Origin: G963665215 sp963665215
Lineage (GTDB): Bacteria > Chloroflexota > Dehalococcoidia > Lucifugimonadales > CAUZJF01
DNA length: 64,000 bases
Reading direction: 5' to 3'
Assembly (NCBI GenBank): GCA_963665215.2
Contig: CAXXWW010000008.1
Span: forward strand, 496,001 to 560,000
A program made the position numbers and the translations under genes. This document shows positions 24,899-34,369 of the stretch, in pieces (the stretch's first letter is position 1; each line of letters starts with the position of its first letter). Below the pieces are notes generated by a model. It saw only the letters and a list, made by a program, of their open reading frames with translations, was not told where the DNA came from and searched no databases.

Positions 24899-27800
24899 CT
24901 AGACCCGGCCGGACCCGTCCTCTTCACTGGTGGACTCCTCCGGCGCCGGTCCACCGCCATCATCGTCAGGCACGTCCTTGGCTTCCCCATCGGGGGAAAG
25001 CTCACCCGTAGGGTCGTGGACGCCATCATCGTCAGGCACGTCCTTGGCCTCCTCGTCCGCGGAGAGCCCCACCGTAGGGTTGTCGATGCCATAATCCACT
25101 GGCGCGGCATCCTCGCGGGCCGCCCGCGAGTCCATGGCGGACGCAGGCGGCCCGTCCGCCGGAGCGTCGGGGGGCTCGTCTCCCTCCGGCGCCACTCTTG
25201 CCGCAGGAGGCTGTGCCCCACGACTACGCAGGTAGATGGCCACGCCGGCACCGGCAACGGCGATGGCGCCAATAAAGCCCAATATGATCACTACGCTCAC
25301 GCCGCCGCCCCTCTCACGCGGCGTCACCACTTCAGGCTCAGGCGCCGGAAGCGGCTTGGCCGGAGGGGCGGGCGCTGCGGGCACGGCTGGCGCGGGCACT
25401 GAGATGGGCGTCGGTGCCAGCGGCGCGGCTGCCGCTGCCGGCGGTGGAGGCGTCGCCCTTGGGGCGGCCGTTGGCACGGATGTCGGCGTAAGCGTTGGCG
25501 CCGGCGTCGGGGTGGCGTGTGGCGGTATGGGAGGTGCGGTAGTTGGTGTTGCCGGTGGGGCTGGCGTCTGAGTGGCCGTGGGCTCCGGTGCGGGTGGGGC
25601 CTCGGGGCCGGCAGCAGGGGTGGCTTCGGCAGCCGGAGTGGCCGTGGCCACCCGGGCTGACTGGACGCGGACGCTGCCCAGGAGCCGCTCCACCCGAACG
25701 CGGTACTCCCCCTCCGGCTTTCTGAAGGTGAACTGGAAGGTCACGGACTGGCCGGGACCAACGTTGATGGCCCGCGCCGCTTCAATCGTGTCGTTGATCC
25801 AGAGACTGGCGGGATAGACCGCGCGATTGGAGCCGGTGTTGGTCACCCTGGCGCTGATGGTGAGCTCCTCGCTGGCCGTTGGCGATACGGGCGCGATCAC
25901 CAGATCGGTGACCTGGAAGACCGGCTCCGGCAGCTCTCTGCTGCCTGTGATGGCGATGCCCGAGAATCCAGGCACCACCACCGAGTAGAACACGCTGTCC
26001 TCGTCTTCGCGAATCCGCTTGGCCTGGTGTCGGTCCCAGGACCCGCGCTCACTGTCGAAGCGGTTGACCTGGATGGACCACTTATGTACCTGGTTTTCTT
26101 CCAGCCAGCTCTTTTCGACGAAGACGGTGATATGGGCGGCGACCAGGTCCTCCGGCTGTACATTCTCGACGTCGACGCTGAATAGCGAGTACACTAGCTC
26201 GCCCGTCGGAAACTCCGGCGCGTCCGTGGGGAAGTCTGTCAGGGACTGGACAGTTACGCGGATGCCCGTCGTCGCTTCATGAAACTTGCCCAGGATCTTG
26301 TCGATTGGGATGGGGCTTCCGACGAGTACGGCCCAGGTTTGAGAAGAATGGTCCGTAGGCTCATAAACGGCCAGGGTGGGGGTGGTGATGACCCGTCCAG
26401 GCATGTCGCCCACGGCTTCCGGTACAACCTCACGGCTCACGGCCTCAACCGGGACGTTGGGCAGCTCCTGAATGAGCACCTCGATCGGCACCTCGAAGAG
26501 CTTTCGCGGCGACATTTCTGGGAGGCGCTCGATAAGCTTGTCCTCTTCTATGACCCGGACAAAGCCTATAAACCGCTCAGTCGGTACCTCCTCGAGGATT
26601 GCGCCGGCCTTTCCGGGAGTGACCTCCGATAGGATGTCGGATGCCTTAGCGATTCCCACGACCCCGACGATGCCCGCGGCCTTGCCGGACTCGACCTGCT
26701 CTATGATGTCCGCGGCAGAGGCTGTCTCCACCTGTTCGATAATGCCCGCGGCCCTGGTGGTCTCCACCTGCTCTATGATGCCCGCGGCCTTGCCGGACTC
26801 GACCTGCTCTATGATGCCCGCGGCCTTGCCTGTCTCCACCTGCTCGATGATGCCCGCGGCCCTGCCTGTCTCCACCTGCTCGATGATGCCCGCGGCCCTG
26901 CCTGTCTCCACCTGCTCGATGATGTCGGCCGCCCTGTCGGTCTGGACCTGCTCGATGATATCGGCCGCCTTGACTGTCTCCACCTGTTCGACAATGTCTG
27001 CGGCACTCTCCGTATCCACGTGTGCGATGATATTGGCGGCCCTGTCGGTGCCCACACGTTCGATGATACCGGCGGCGCTCTCTGCCGCCAACGCGTCGAT
27101 CACATCGGCGGCCTTGTCCACGTCCAGCCGTTCGATGGTGTCGGCGGCCCTGTCCACCGTTAGCGCATCGATGATCTCGGCGGCCACATCGGTGGCCACC
27201 TCTTGAAGCACGTTGGCGGCACTGTCTGCTCCCAGGCTGTCGATGATGTCGGCGGCCTTGTCGGCGGTCATTTCATCGATAATGTCGGCGGCCGAGGCGG
27301 CACTCAACTCGTCGATAATGTCCGCAGCCGTGTCGCTATCCAACTCGACGATGATGCCGGCGGCGGCTTCCGAGGTCAGCCCGCCGATAACCTCAGCGGC
27401 ATCGACTGGGTTGAGCTCATCGAGACCCTCGGCGGTTACCGGCGTCGGAGTCGGCTCCGTGGTCGGCGTTGGTTGTGGCGGGGTGAACGTGCCTCCTCCG
27501 GATCCTCCAGATGGGGGCGTAAACGGCGTTGCGGTCGGGACGGCGCCCCCGCCGGCGGTAGGGGTCGCGGTGGGAACGGTGCCCGGGCCGGCAGTAGGGG
27601 TCGCGGTGGGAACGGCGCCCGGGGTACCGGCCACCACGTTGACGGTCCTGGTGGACAGGTCCGCCGCGGCGCCCGTCTTGTACACGACTGTGGTAACGGT
27701 GACTTGGCCCGCCGTCGCATAGGTATGGGATGCGCTGTAGGCCCCAGTACCGCTCGACGTCGTCTGGCTGCAGGCCGTGCCGTCTCCCCAGTTGACGTTG

Positions 27801-28285
27801 ACCTGCGCCCCCGAGACGGCCGCGCCGGTGGACTCGTCTGTGACTGTCCCCGATGCGGTAAAGCCCTGGGTGGGGCCGGACACGGCAAGGCTGGCCGAGA
27901 GGCCCTGGGAGGTGGATGCGGATACATCAAGCCTTTGAATGCCGCCGCCGGTGGGGAAGGTGGTGGTGGTGGGCTGGCCCGGGTCGACAAAGACGGAAAC
28001 CAGCTTGCCGGGGGCCGCGCCTTCTATCAGGGTGCTGGCCGGGTTGTCCTGGGGAAAATTCAGCAGGTCCGGATAATTCCCGTACTGGCCCCCTACAACC
28101 AGGACACCTTTCACGCAGGAAGCGTCCGGAGTGGTCGCGACTACAGCCCCATCTGGGGTATTTGAGCTGACGGTACCGTACAGCCGCAGAGGCTGGAGTG
28201 GGACTTCCTGAGCCTGCACGGCTGTTACCAGCACGGCGGTGAGCAGCACGAGGACTGCTCCAATTGGCAGGTATCTAGACCTCAA
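24899..28285 (-). CDS. Large surface protein with 23 tandem 12-residue repeats, C-terminal membrane anchor
   Basis: A 1128-residue exported protein. Order: signal peptide (residues 1-25, ending AVQAQ); a beta-rich part; a PKD-like domain (about 135-215, NVNWGDGTACSQT); a Pro/Thr linker; 23 tandem 12-residue helical repeats (about 290-565, consensus AAGIIEQVETGR), like the MgtE N-terminal superhelix; a PGF-pre-PGF-like domain (about 640-775, with WSIQVNRFDSERGSWDR and VPGFSGIAI); a CARDB-like adhesion domain (about 785-870); a second Pro/Ala/Thr stretch; one transmembrane helix (VVIILGFIGAIAVAGAGVAIY); and a ~95-residue acidic tail in which EAKDVPDDDG occurs twice. The start is TTG at 28285. 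It lies directly downstream of the giant propeller gene, so the two may build one surface structure. Ligand unknown. Confidence 0.85.
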   Translation of the reverse strand: MRSRYLPIGAVLVLLTAVLVTAVQAQEVPLQPLRLYGTVSSNTPDGAVVATTPDASCVKGVLVVGGQYGNYPDLLNFPQDNPASTLIEGAAPGKLVSVFVDPGQPTTTTFPTGGGIQRLDVSASTSQGLSASLAVSGPTQGFTASGTVTDESTGAAVSGAQVNVNWGDGTACSQTTSSGTGAYSASHTYATAGQVTVTTVVYKTGAAADLSTRTVNVVAGTPGAVPTATPTAGPGTVPTATPTAGGGAVPTATPFTPPSGGSGGGTFTPPQPTPTTEPTPTPVTAEGLDELNPVDAAEVIGGLTSEAAAGIIVELDSDTAADIIDELSAASAADIIDEMTADKAADIIDSLGADSAANVLQEVATDVAAEIIDALTVDRAADTIERLDVDKAADVIDALAAESAAGIIERVGTDRAANIIAHVDTESAADIVEQVETVKAADIIEQVQTDRAADIIEQVETGRAAGIIEQVETGRAAGIIEQVETGKAAGIIEQVESGKAAGIIEQVETTRAAGIIEQVETASAADIIEQVESGKAAGIVGVVGIAKASDILSEVTPGKAGAILEEVPTERFIGFVRVIEEDKLIERLPEMSPRKLFEVPIEVLIQELPNVPVEAVSREVVPEAVGDMPGRVITTPTLAVYEPTDHSSQTWAVLVGSPIPIDKILGKFHEATTGIRVTVQSLTDFPTDAPEFPTGELVYSLFSVDVENVQPEDLVAAHITVFVEKSWLEENQVHKWSIQVNRFDSERGSWDRHQAKRIREDEDSVFYSVVVPGFSGIAITGSRELPEPVFQVTDLVIAPVSPTASEELTISARVTNTGSNRAVYPASLWINDTIEAARAINVGPGQSVTFQFTFRKPEGEYRVRVERLLGSVRVQSARVATATPAAEATPAAGPEAPPAPEPTATQTPAPPATPTTAPPIPPHATPTPAPTLTPTSVPTAAPRATPPPPAAAAAPLAPTPISVPAPAVPAAPAPPAKPLPAPEPEVVTPRERGGGVSVVIILGFIGAIAVAGAGVAIYLRSRGAQPPAARVAPEGDEPPDAPADGPPASAMDSRAAREDAAPVDYGIDNPTVGLSADEEAKDVPDDDGVHDPTGELSPDGEAKDVPDDDGGGPAPEESTSEEDGSGRV
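26590..27417 (-). repeat. Tandem 36-bp coding repeat (23 units)
   Basis: Twenty-three consecutive 36-bp units encode 12-residue repeats inside the surface protein. Central units (about 26660-26960) are nearly identical in DNA and protein (RAAGIIEQVETG), while outer units at both ends have diverged. This suggests recent expansion from the middle by slippage or unequal recombination. Confidence 0.85.
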
Positions 28286-28639
28286 AATGGCAGTGTACTC
28301 ACTCTGTGATGGACATATGCGGAACTCGTGTTATACTGCCTCTCGCGTGGGCGACAGGCCCCCTGCACCGGGGCGAGTGGGGCCTGTCGCCGCTGTTCAA
28401 CCGTTGTTTGGTATCCGTTTATGGAGCCAGGACGCCCTGGGAAACCATGAAGAGCCAGAAGCCTAGGCCGGGGACCATGGACCCAGTTGAGCCTGTCTCA
28501 CAAAGCCTCTTGCCCGGTTTCGCGCTACGCGGGGCAGGCCTATTCTGGTGTCTTACGGCATGACTAGCTTAGGAATACGTCAGAGAATATCGTCATGTCA
28601 GCGAAAGCCGACACCCTGAAATCGACGACCTTGAGGACA
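28286..28639. other. Non-coding stretch between the two surface genes
   Basis: About 350 bp between the end of the giant gene and the start of the repeat protein gene. It contains the large hairpin at 28350-28391 and, toward the downstream gene, a minus-strand TATAAC at about 28331-28336 that may be its -10 element. Confidence 0.45.
28350..28391. promoter_or_regulatory. Large perfect hairpin
   Basis: GGCGACAGGCCCC at 28350-28362 and its exact complement at 28379-28391, a 13-bp stem with a 16-nt loop. No T-run follows on either strand, so it is not a standard intrinsic terminator. It lies just upstream of a possible promoter for the surface protein gene. Confidence 0.55.
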
Positions 28640-31600
28640 TCAGACTTCTGAGACGGGCTCAGTTGGGAGCACCCGCCTGAAGCCGCCCAGGATTATTTCG
28701 GCCGTGCCCTCGTTCTCCTCGTCGCCAAGGGTGAACCTGATGACGTTGTCATACTGGTACAGGGACGCCCAGGTCCGGGCCGGTGACTCCAGGCTTTGCA
28801 GCGCCGTTGTAACCGGGAGCTCATGCTCCGAGTGAAAGCCGATCAGGTTCCAGCCCGCTCCAAGCTCGTAGGAGGGCGGTACCGTCCCCGGCTCCAGGAA
28901 CTCACCGGTGTAGCTCCACACGATGGGCCGCGGCGTCGCGGGAAGGCCGGGAGCCAGAGGATCGTCGAACTCGAAGACCCCAGCGCCCTCCTTCATCTTG
29001 ATCCAGTAGCCGCGCCCGGTCTCCATAGTGAACAGGTCGGACGCCTCCACCACATCGGGCTTGAACATCGACCACCGGTCTTCCTGCGCGACTACGGCCT
29101 GCGACGGAGATCCGTCGTAATACATGATGGTGTCGATCTTTGAGAGCAGCGCTGTGCCGAACAGATTGGCGATATTGCCGTCGGAGCTATCGTAGGAGGC
29201 GTCGGGATTCAGCGGCAGCGAGACCAGGTTCTGACCGGGCATGAGGCTAAAGCTGAAGCCCTCGAGGGTGGCAACCACCGTGGCTGTCACGGTGCCCGCC
29301 GACGGGTTGCCGGCGAGGTCGTACGCCGTCACCTCCATCACGAACTCGCCAGGAGGTGTGATAGGTGGGATCTCCGCGGGGAAGACGAAGTCCCCCGTAG
29401 CCTGCCACTGGCTCAGCACGGCCTGCGGAATGTCGCTGCTGTCCGCCATTGTTACTACCTCGCCGTCGGGCAGCCTAACTTCGACGCGGTCTATGCCCTC
29501 CGGGCGGTTGTCTGTCGCGTTGACGTTGAAAACAACCAGGTCGCCGGCGCGAGCCGACACGGACCCGGTGGGATAGCTGGTGGCAAGCGGGGTCAGCGTG
29601 GGACCCGCGGTGTCCAGCACGACCTCGAAGGTCGACAGGGTCTGGTTGCCCGAACCGTCGATGGCCGCGGCCTTGAACGTGTTCGTTCCCTCCAGCAGGC
29701 TGACCGGCGTCGAGAACTCCCCGTCGACCGGCAGCTCGGTCAGGGTGAAGACCGTCTTGGATGTTGTGGCGCTCCCCGCCAGGTATTCGTGGGTGATCTC
29801 CATGGTCAGGAGGTTGATGTCGTCTATGGTGCCCGAAAGGGTCTGCAATGGATTGCCGACCACGTCCGGAATGCCGCCCAGAGCCACATCAGGGCCGGTC
29901 AGGTCTAGGAAGCCGTCGATGCTGTCCACGCCATGGAGCTTGGGGCCGTTGGGCTTCGGCGAGTAAGGCAGGATGCCGACGGCAACCACCTGGTTGGGCC
30001 CTTCCGCGAGTTCGAAGGTTGTGTCGAAGGTTCCGAACCACTTGACGCTGCCCTCGGTGATTGGTGGGTCGATCGGGGTGACCGCAGTCTGCTGGCCCTT
30101 GAACCCGGAGCCCTCGATGGCGATGTCGTCGATGAACCAGCCGATCTCGTTGTTGCCGATCCCGTCTACGGTGTCGAACCTGAAGCGGACCATGACGTCC
30201 TGGCCGACAAAGGGCTGCAGCGAGACCTCCTGTATGTCGAACCTCGGCACCGCCTGGCCTCCGACGAACTCCAGCCAGAACTGCTCGGCTTCCCTGTGAT
30301 CGAAGCTGTCGTGCAGATTGAACCGGGGCTGGCCGCTCTCGTCGGATGGCACCGGCGCCCCGAGGAAGCCGAAGCCCACGATCTGGACCAGCGTCTCATA
30401 GTTTCCGACGACAGCGTTGCCGTCCTGGTCGTATGTGACGGTGGCCACCTCGACCAGCTTCAGGTCGACGTCAGGTACGGGCTCGGTGGCGTACCAGGTG
30501 CTGAAACTCAGCCTCGTGCCAGGCCCCACCTGAATGGGCGCCTTGGTGGTGAGCGTCCCCTGCTCCCTCACACCCTGACCGAACTGCGGCTCGTTTGGCA
30601 CGGCGAATCGCCACCGGCACGGCTCGCTGGCGTTTATGGGCGCTTGGCCCCACCAGTCGTTACAGTCCACGTGCCACAGGCCGTCCGCGTCCCACAGGGC
30701 GAGCGGTGCGGACCCGTCGGGAACGTCGTCCTCGAGGATGGTGGTGAACGGCAGCACGACACCCACGGTCACGTTCTGGATGCTCGGGTCGTTGATCCGG
30801 CCCTGAATGGGGATGACCGCGGTGGTAGTCGCGAAGTCTTGCAGGGGTTCCGTGATCTCGGTCCGCACGTCGGTGTTTCTCACGACGGAGAAGTCCGCGG
30901 TGGGGTCGCTATCGGCGCTGGTGCCATTGGACTGGACGCCGAGGGCGACGGTGTAGGCCCCGATGTTGGTCTCCTCTGGGATGTTGTTCCTGAGAGTGGT
31001 GGCCACGATGTTGCCGGCCGCGGCGTCCGCCAGATAGAGGACGGTGCCTATGTAGGCCATCCCCTCGATGGAGGCCTGGCCGAGGTTGAACTGCTCCGTG
31101 GCCAGGCCGTCCAGGTCGAACCTGGTGATCACGGGACCCTGGTCGGAGAAGCCGCTGGCCAGGAGGGTGGTCTCTATGTCTGCGGCCGTGGCTATCTCCA
31201 GGGAGCCGACGTAGAAGGTGTACGCGAACTCGCCGAAGGCGCCGACGTGGAGCGCGGGCGTGCTTGGGGACGCAGGGTCGATCCGGAACCACTCCGGGCT
31301 GTCCCTTCTGCCCGCGTAGATGTAGGTGCCGTCGCTGGTCAGCCCGTTGATAGCGTCGAAGAGCGGTCCTCCCCAAGGGGCTGCAATGTCCCAGGACTGT
31401 AAGACTTGGCCGGAGCCGGCGTTGATGGCGTGTACGCGGGCCGGGAGCTCGCCAAACTGCGGATGGAACTCGTTGGTGACCGCGTAGAGGTTCCCGCCAT
31501 GCCACGCGAGGCCGTTGGTGTTGTCACCGGGCGCGTCAAAAGAGCTTTCAACGGTGCCGTCGGTGCCCAGAACGAGTATCCTATCCTTCGGGCTGCCGTC

Positions 31601-34288
31601 TACGACCAGGAAAAGTCTGGTGCCATCTGATGCCATCCCCTTGGGCGTGGCGCTGACCTGGGTCGGAGGCCTGGGAATCATGGCCGCCTGGATGGTGTCG
31701 TTTGCGGCCTCGGCGAGATAGAGGACGTTGCCGATCACGGCAGCGCCGGATACCTTGGCCAAGGGCGTGTTGAATCCCTGGAGGAAGCGGCCGTCCTCAT
31801 CGATCTGAGACACGGTACCGCCGTCAGCGGCAAGCAGGTCAGTGGCCGCCGCGTGGTAGGCTATCGCGTCGAAGCCAAAGAAGGGGCTGTTGTAGAAGTC
31901 GATTCTCCGTTCAAACGTCAGGTTGTCGGGGTCCAGCAGAATCGCGAACCCCTCCCGGTCCGGGACCAGGATGAGTGACGAGCCGTCGTTCGTCAGACCT
32001 CGCCAGCCATCCACCCAGTCCTCCGGGAAGATATCGATCGTTGCACCCACTTCCGACCCATCTACGGGGCTGATGCGGTGGAGCTGCTTCCGGAAGTACC
32101 CAAATTCGTCCTGAGCGGACGAGACGAAGAGGGTCGATGTGGTCTGGGTATCCATGTATGTGATGCCGATGGAATCTCGGGTCGGCGCCTCGAAGTCGCG
32201 TACCACGGCGCCGGTGGCCGGGTCCACGACCACGATGTGGTCCATGCGAGAGCCGTCTACCAGAATGTAGAGAAGGGTCCCATCGTATGCCAGGCCCTGG
32301 GGGCTGGTGGTGATCCCAGAGGGCTTGGACGCCCTGTATATCGTGTTGTCGTCGTCGTCGGCCATGTATAGGGTCTCGCCCAGTAGGGTCAGCCCCTCAA
32401 AGTCCCTCACGTCGGGAGCACTGTCGCCGTCGAAGTCGCTTTCATAGCTTGCGACTTCGATCAGGTCGGAGCCGTCGGTCAGGATGTATTCCGTAACGAC
32501 CTCGTCCATGGCGGACCATAAGGAGCTGTCTCCGGCCGATACCAGGCCGTGGCCGAAGGCGCCGCCGAATCCGCCGCCGCCGAAGAAATCGAAGTTCTGA
32601 GGGCACAGCTCGCCCTGGAAAGCTCCGGTCAGCTTGTCGATTTTCAGCGCGCAGTCTCTAAACCTGAGCGCTATCAGCAGGTCGGTGCCGTTGTTGCCTA
32701 GGGCACGCGGTTCGTCGTACGCCTCGCCGAAGAACTCGCCGACGAACATGGAGTTCAATACCGCTCCTGTGTCGGGGTCGAGCTCGTACACCTCAGTGCG
32801 GCCGCCCCCGAACTCGCCCTCCTCTCTGCCGGCGTAGTAGAGGGAGCCGTCCAGGAAGGTTATTCCGCCCCCGTTCCTGTCCGGCGTGTCGAAGGAGTCC
32901 ATCAGTGTGCCGGTGTCGGGGTCCACTACCAGGACCTTGTCCACCGGCGTGGCGTTGACGAGTACGAACAGCGTCGACGTGGTCGATGTCCCGCTGCCTA
33001 CGGTGCGCACCGCCAGGCCCCTGGGGTCCGTCGTGACCTGAATGCCGCTGGGGACCGTGGTCTTCAAGACCGCGCCGGCGTCGGCGTCGGCCACGTACAG
33101 CGTGGTGCTAACGAACGTAAGGCCCTGGATGTCTGTCGCGAAGGACGTGACCACCCAGCTATTCAGCTCTTTGCCATCGTCGAAGAGCTGGACGATCTCA
33201 TCGTCCTTGGCGGCCAGTATGAAGCCGTCGGGTGCTACGGTCACGCCGGTGGGCTGGACTATGCCCTCGTCGAAGTTGGCGCAGAGCCTGTCCATGAAGT
33301 CGCCGAAGGTGGCATCGACAGTGAGCAGGCAGCTTTCCCACTGATTGTTGGTGGCGATAATCAGGTCAGAGCCGTCGTTGCCCAGCCCTTGAATGTTGTC
33401 GCCCAGTTCGCCCCACTGGTCCTGCGGGTTGAAGACAGATAGCTGGGCCCCGGTGCTGGGGGCCAGCTCGTAGATCGTGCGTTGGAAGTCCTTGTTGCTG
33501 CCGAAGTAAAGGCTCCCGTTCAGGTAAGTCAGACCTTGCCCCTTGTCATTTGGGGCGTCGTAGGAGCCGGCCAGAGCGCCGGTCTCGGGATTCACGAGCA
33601 ATATCTTGTCGACCGGCGTGGCGTTCACGAGGATGAATAGCGTCGTGGTGTTGTTTGCGGTGCCATAGGCCAGGGCGAGCGGGTCCGTGGTGATGTTTAT
33701 CCCGCTGGGCACCGTCGTCTTGTAGATCTTGTCGTTGGTGTTGTCCGCGATGTAAAGGTTGCTTCCGGCAAAGGCCAGGCCCTCGATGTCCGTGGCGCCG
33801 GTAAGCGCCGCCCAGCGATTGGTCTCCTGGCCCTCGGGATCGAGCTGGACCAGCTCGTCGTTCTTCGCAATCAGGATGAAGCCGTCGGGGGCTACCGCCA
33901 CGCCTCGGGCCTGTATGAGCCCTTCCTGCCAGTCGGCGCAGATCCGGGCCTGGTTGTCGCCGGTAGTGCTGTTGACCTTGTCCAGGCAGTTGTCCCACGG
34001 GCTGGCATCGGAGACGACGATGGTGGTCCCGTCGTTGCCCAGGCCGAGCAGGTTGTCCCATATGGTGAAGCCCTGCTGGTTCTGGGGCTCGAAGCTCGAC
34101 ACCTCCGCGCCGGTGCTGGCGTTCAGCTGGTAGATCTTTCGGACCCCGTCCTTGTTACTGGCGTAATAGAGAGAGCCGTTCAGATACGTGAGGCCCTGGC
34201 CCTTGTCGTCGGGGGCGTCGAACTGGTTGGTGCTGGTGGTGGAGGGGACGTCGATCGTAAGGATCACGTCATTGGGGGTACCATCCAA
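28640..34288 (-). CDS. Giant secreted propeller protein, C-terminal part (after in-frame TGA)
   Basis: This 1882-residue frame continues, in the same phase, the 724-residue frame ending at 34370; one TGA (34370-34372) separates them. It holds about five of seven ~200-residue beta-propeller-like blocks (each opens with ITTDP/VTTDP and LFILVNATPVDKIL-type strands, then GQGLTYLNGSLYYAS and LTFVSTTLYVADAD), a middle domain (ITEPLQDFATTTAVIPIQG), an immune-activating-like jelly-roll part with a WFIDDIAIEG motif, Ig-like domains (ALGGIPDVVGNPLQTLSGT), and two C-terminal modules of the LMPGQNLVSLPL / ELGAGWNLIGFH type seen in S-layer-like proteins. No membrane anchor. The start at 34288 (TTG) is only the first codon available after the stop; independent translation is doubtful. 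Confidence 0.75.
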   Translation of the reverse strand: MDGTPNDVILTIDVPSTTSTNQFDAPDDKGQGLTYLNGSLYYASNKDGVRKIYQLNASTGAEVSSFEPQNQQGFTIWDNLLGLGNDGTTIVVSDASPWDNCLDKVNSTTGDNQARICADWQEGLIQARGVAVAPDGFILIAKNDELVQLDPEGQETNRWAALTGATDIEGLAFAGSNLYIADNTNDKIYKTTVPSGINITTDPLALAYGTANNTTTLFILVNATPVDKILLVNPETGALAGSYDAPNDKGQGLTYLNGSLYFGSNKDFQRTIYELAPSTGAQLSVFNPQDQWGELGDNIQGLGNDGSDLIIATNNQWESCLLTVDATFGDFMDRLCANFDEGIVQPTGVTVAPDGFILAAKDDEIVQLFDDGKELNSWVVTSFATDIQGLTFVSTTLYVADADAGAVLKTTVPSGIQVTTDPRGLAVRTVGSGTSTTSTLFVLVNATPVDKVLVVDPDTGTLMDSFDTPDRNGGGITFLDGSLYYAGREEGEFGGGRTEVYELDPDTGAVLNSMFVGEFFGEAYDEPRALGNNGTDLLIALRFRDCALKIDKLTGAFQGELCPQNFDFFGGGGFGGAFGHGLVSAGDSSLWSAMDEVVTEYILTDGSDLIEVASYESDFDGDSAPDVRDFEGLTLLGETLYMADDDDNTIYRASKPSGITTSPQGLAYDGTLLYILVDGSRMDHIVVVDPATGAVVRDFEAPTRDSIGITYMDTQTTSTLFVSSAQDEFGYFRKQLHRISPVDGSEVGATIDIFPEDWVDGWRGLTNDGSSLILVPDREGFAILLDPDNLTFERRIDFYNSPFFGFDAIAYHAAATDLLAADGGTVSQIDEDGRFLQGFNTPLAKVSGAAVIGNVLYLAEAANDTIQAAMIPRPPTQVSATPKGMASDGTRLFLVVDGSPKDRILVLGTDGTVESSFDAPGDNTNGLAWHGGNLYAVTNEFHPQFGELPARVHAINAGSGQVLQSWDIAAPWGGPLFDAINGLTSDGTYIYAGRRDSPEWFRIDPASPSTPALHVGAFGEFAYTFYVGSLEIATAADIETTLLASGFSDQGPVITRFDLDGLATEQFNLGQASIEGMAYIGTVLYLADAAAGNIVATTLRNNIPEETNIGAYTVALGVQSNGTSADSDPTADFSVVRNTDVRTEITEPLQDFATTTAVIPIQGRINDPSIQNVTVGVVLPFTTILEDDVPDGSAPLALWDADGLWHVDCNDWWGQAPINASEPCRWRFAVPNEPQFGQGVREQGTLTTKAPIQVGPGTRLSFSTWYATEPVPDVDLKLVEVATVTYDQDGNAVVGNYETLVQIVGFGFLGAPVPSDESGQPRFNLHDSFDHREAEQFWLEFVGGQAVPRFDIQEVSLQPFVGQDVMVRFRFDTVDGIGNNEIGWFIDDIAIEGSGFKGQQTAVTPIDPPITEGSVKWFGTFDTTFELAEGPNQVVAVGILPYSPKPNGPKLHGVDSIDGFLDLTGPDVALGGIPDVVGNPLQTLSGTIDDINLLTMEITHEYLAGSATTSKTVFTLTELPVDGEFSTPVSLLEGTNTFKAAAIDGSGNQTLSTFEVVLDTAGPTLTPLATSYPTGSVSARAGDLVVFNVNATDNRPEGIDRVEVRLPDGEVVTMADSSDIPQAVLSQWQATGDFVFPAEIPPITPPGEFVMEVTAYDLAGNPSAGTVTATVVATLEGFSFSLMPGQNLVSLPLNPDASYDSSDGNIANLFGTALLSKIDTIMYYDGSPSQAVVAQEDRWSMFKPDVVEASDLFTMETGRGYWIKMKEGAGVFEFDDPLAPGLPATPRPIVWSYTGEFLEPGTVPPSYELGAGWNLIGFHSEHELPVTTALQSLESPARTWASLYQYDNVIRFTLGDEENEGTAEIILGGFRRVLPTEPVSEV

Positions 34289-34369
34289 CAGAAGGTAGAG
34301 GGTGCTGGTCCCGTTGGCCGCCAGGGCCAGCGGATCTGTGGTGATTGTTACACCATGCCCGATGGAGCC

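Noticed and set aside
26472..27206. 244-codon repeat protein on the plus strand
   Set aside because: Antisense shadow of the 12-residue repeats; the minus-strand frame has a signal peptide, domains and an anchor.
29933..31402. 489-codon frame on the plus strand
   Set aside because: Antisense of the giant surface gene; low-complexity composition without homology.
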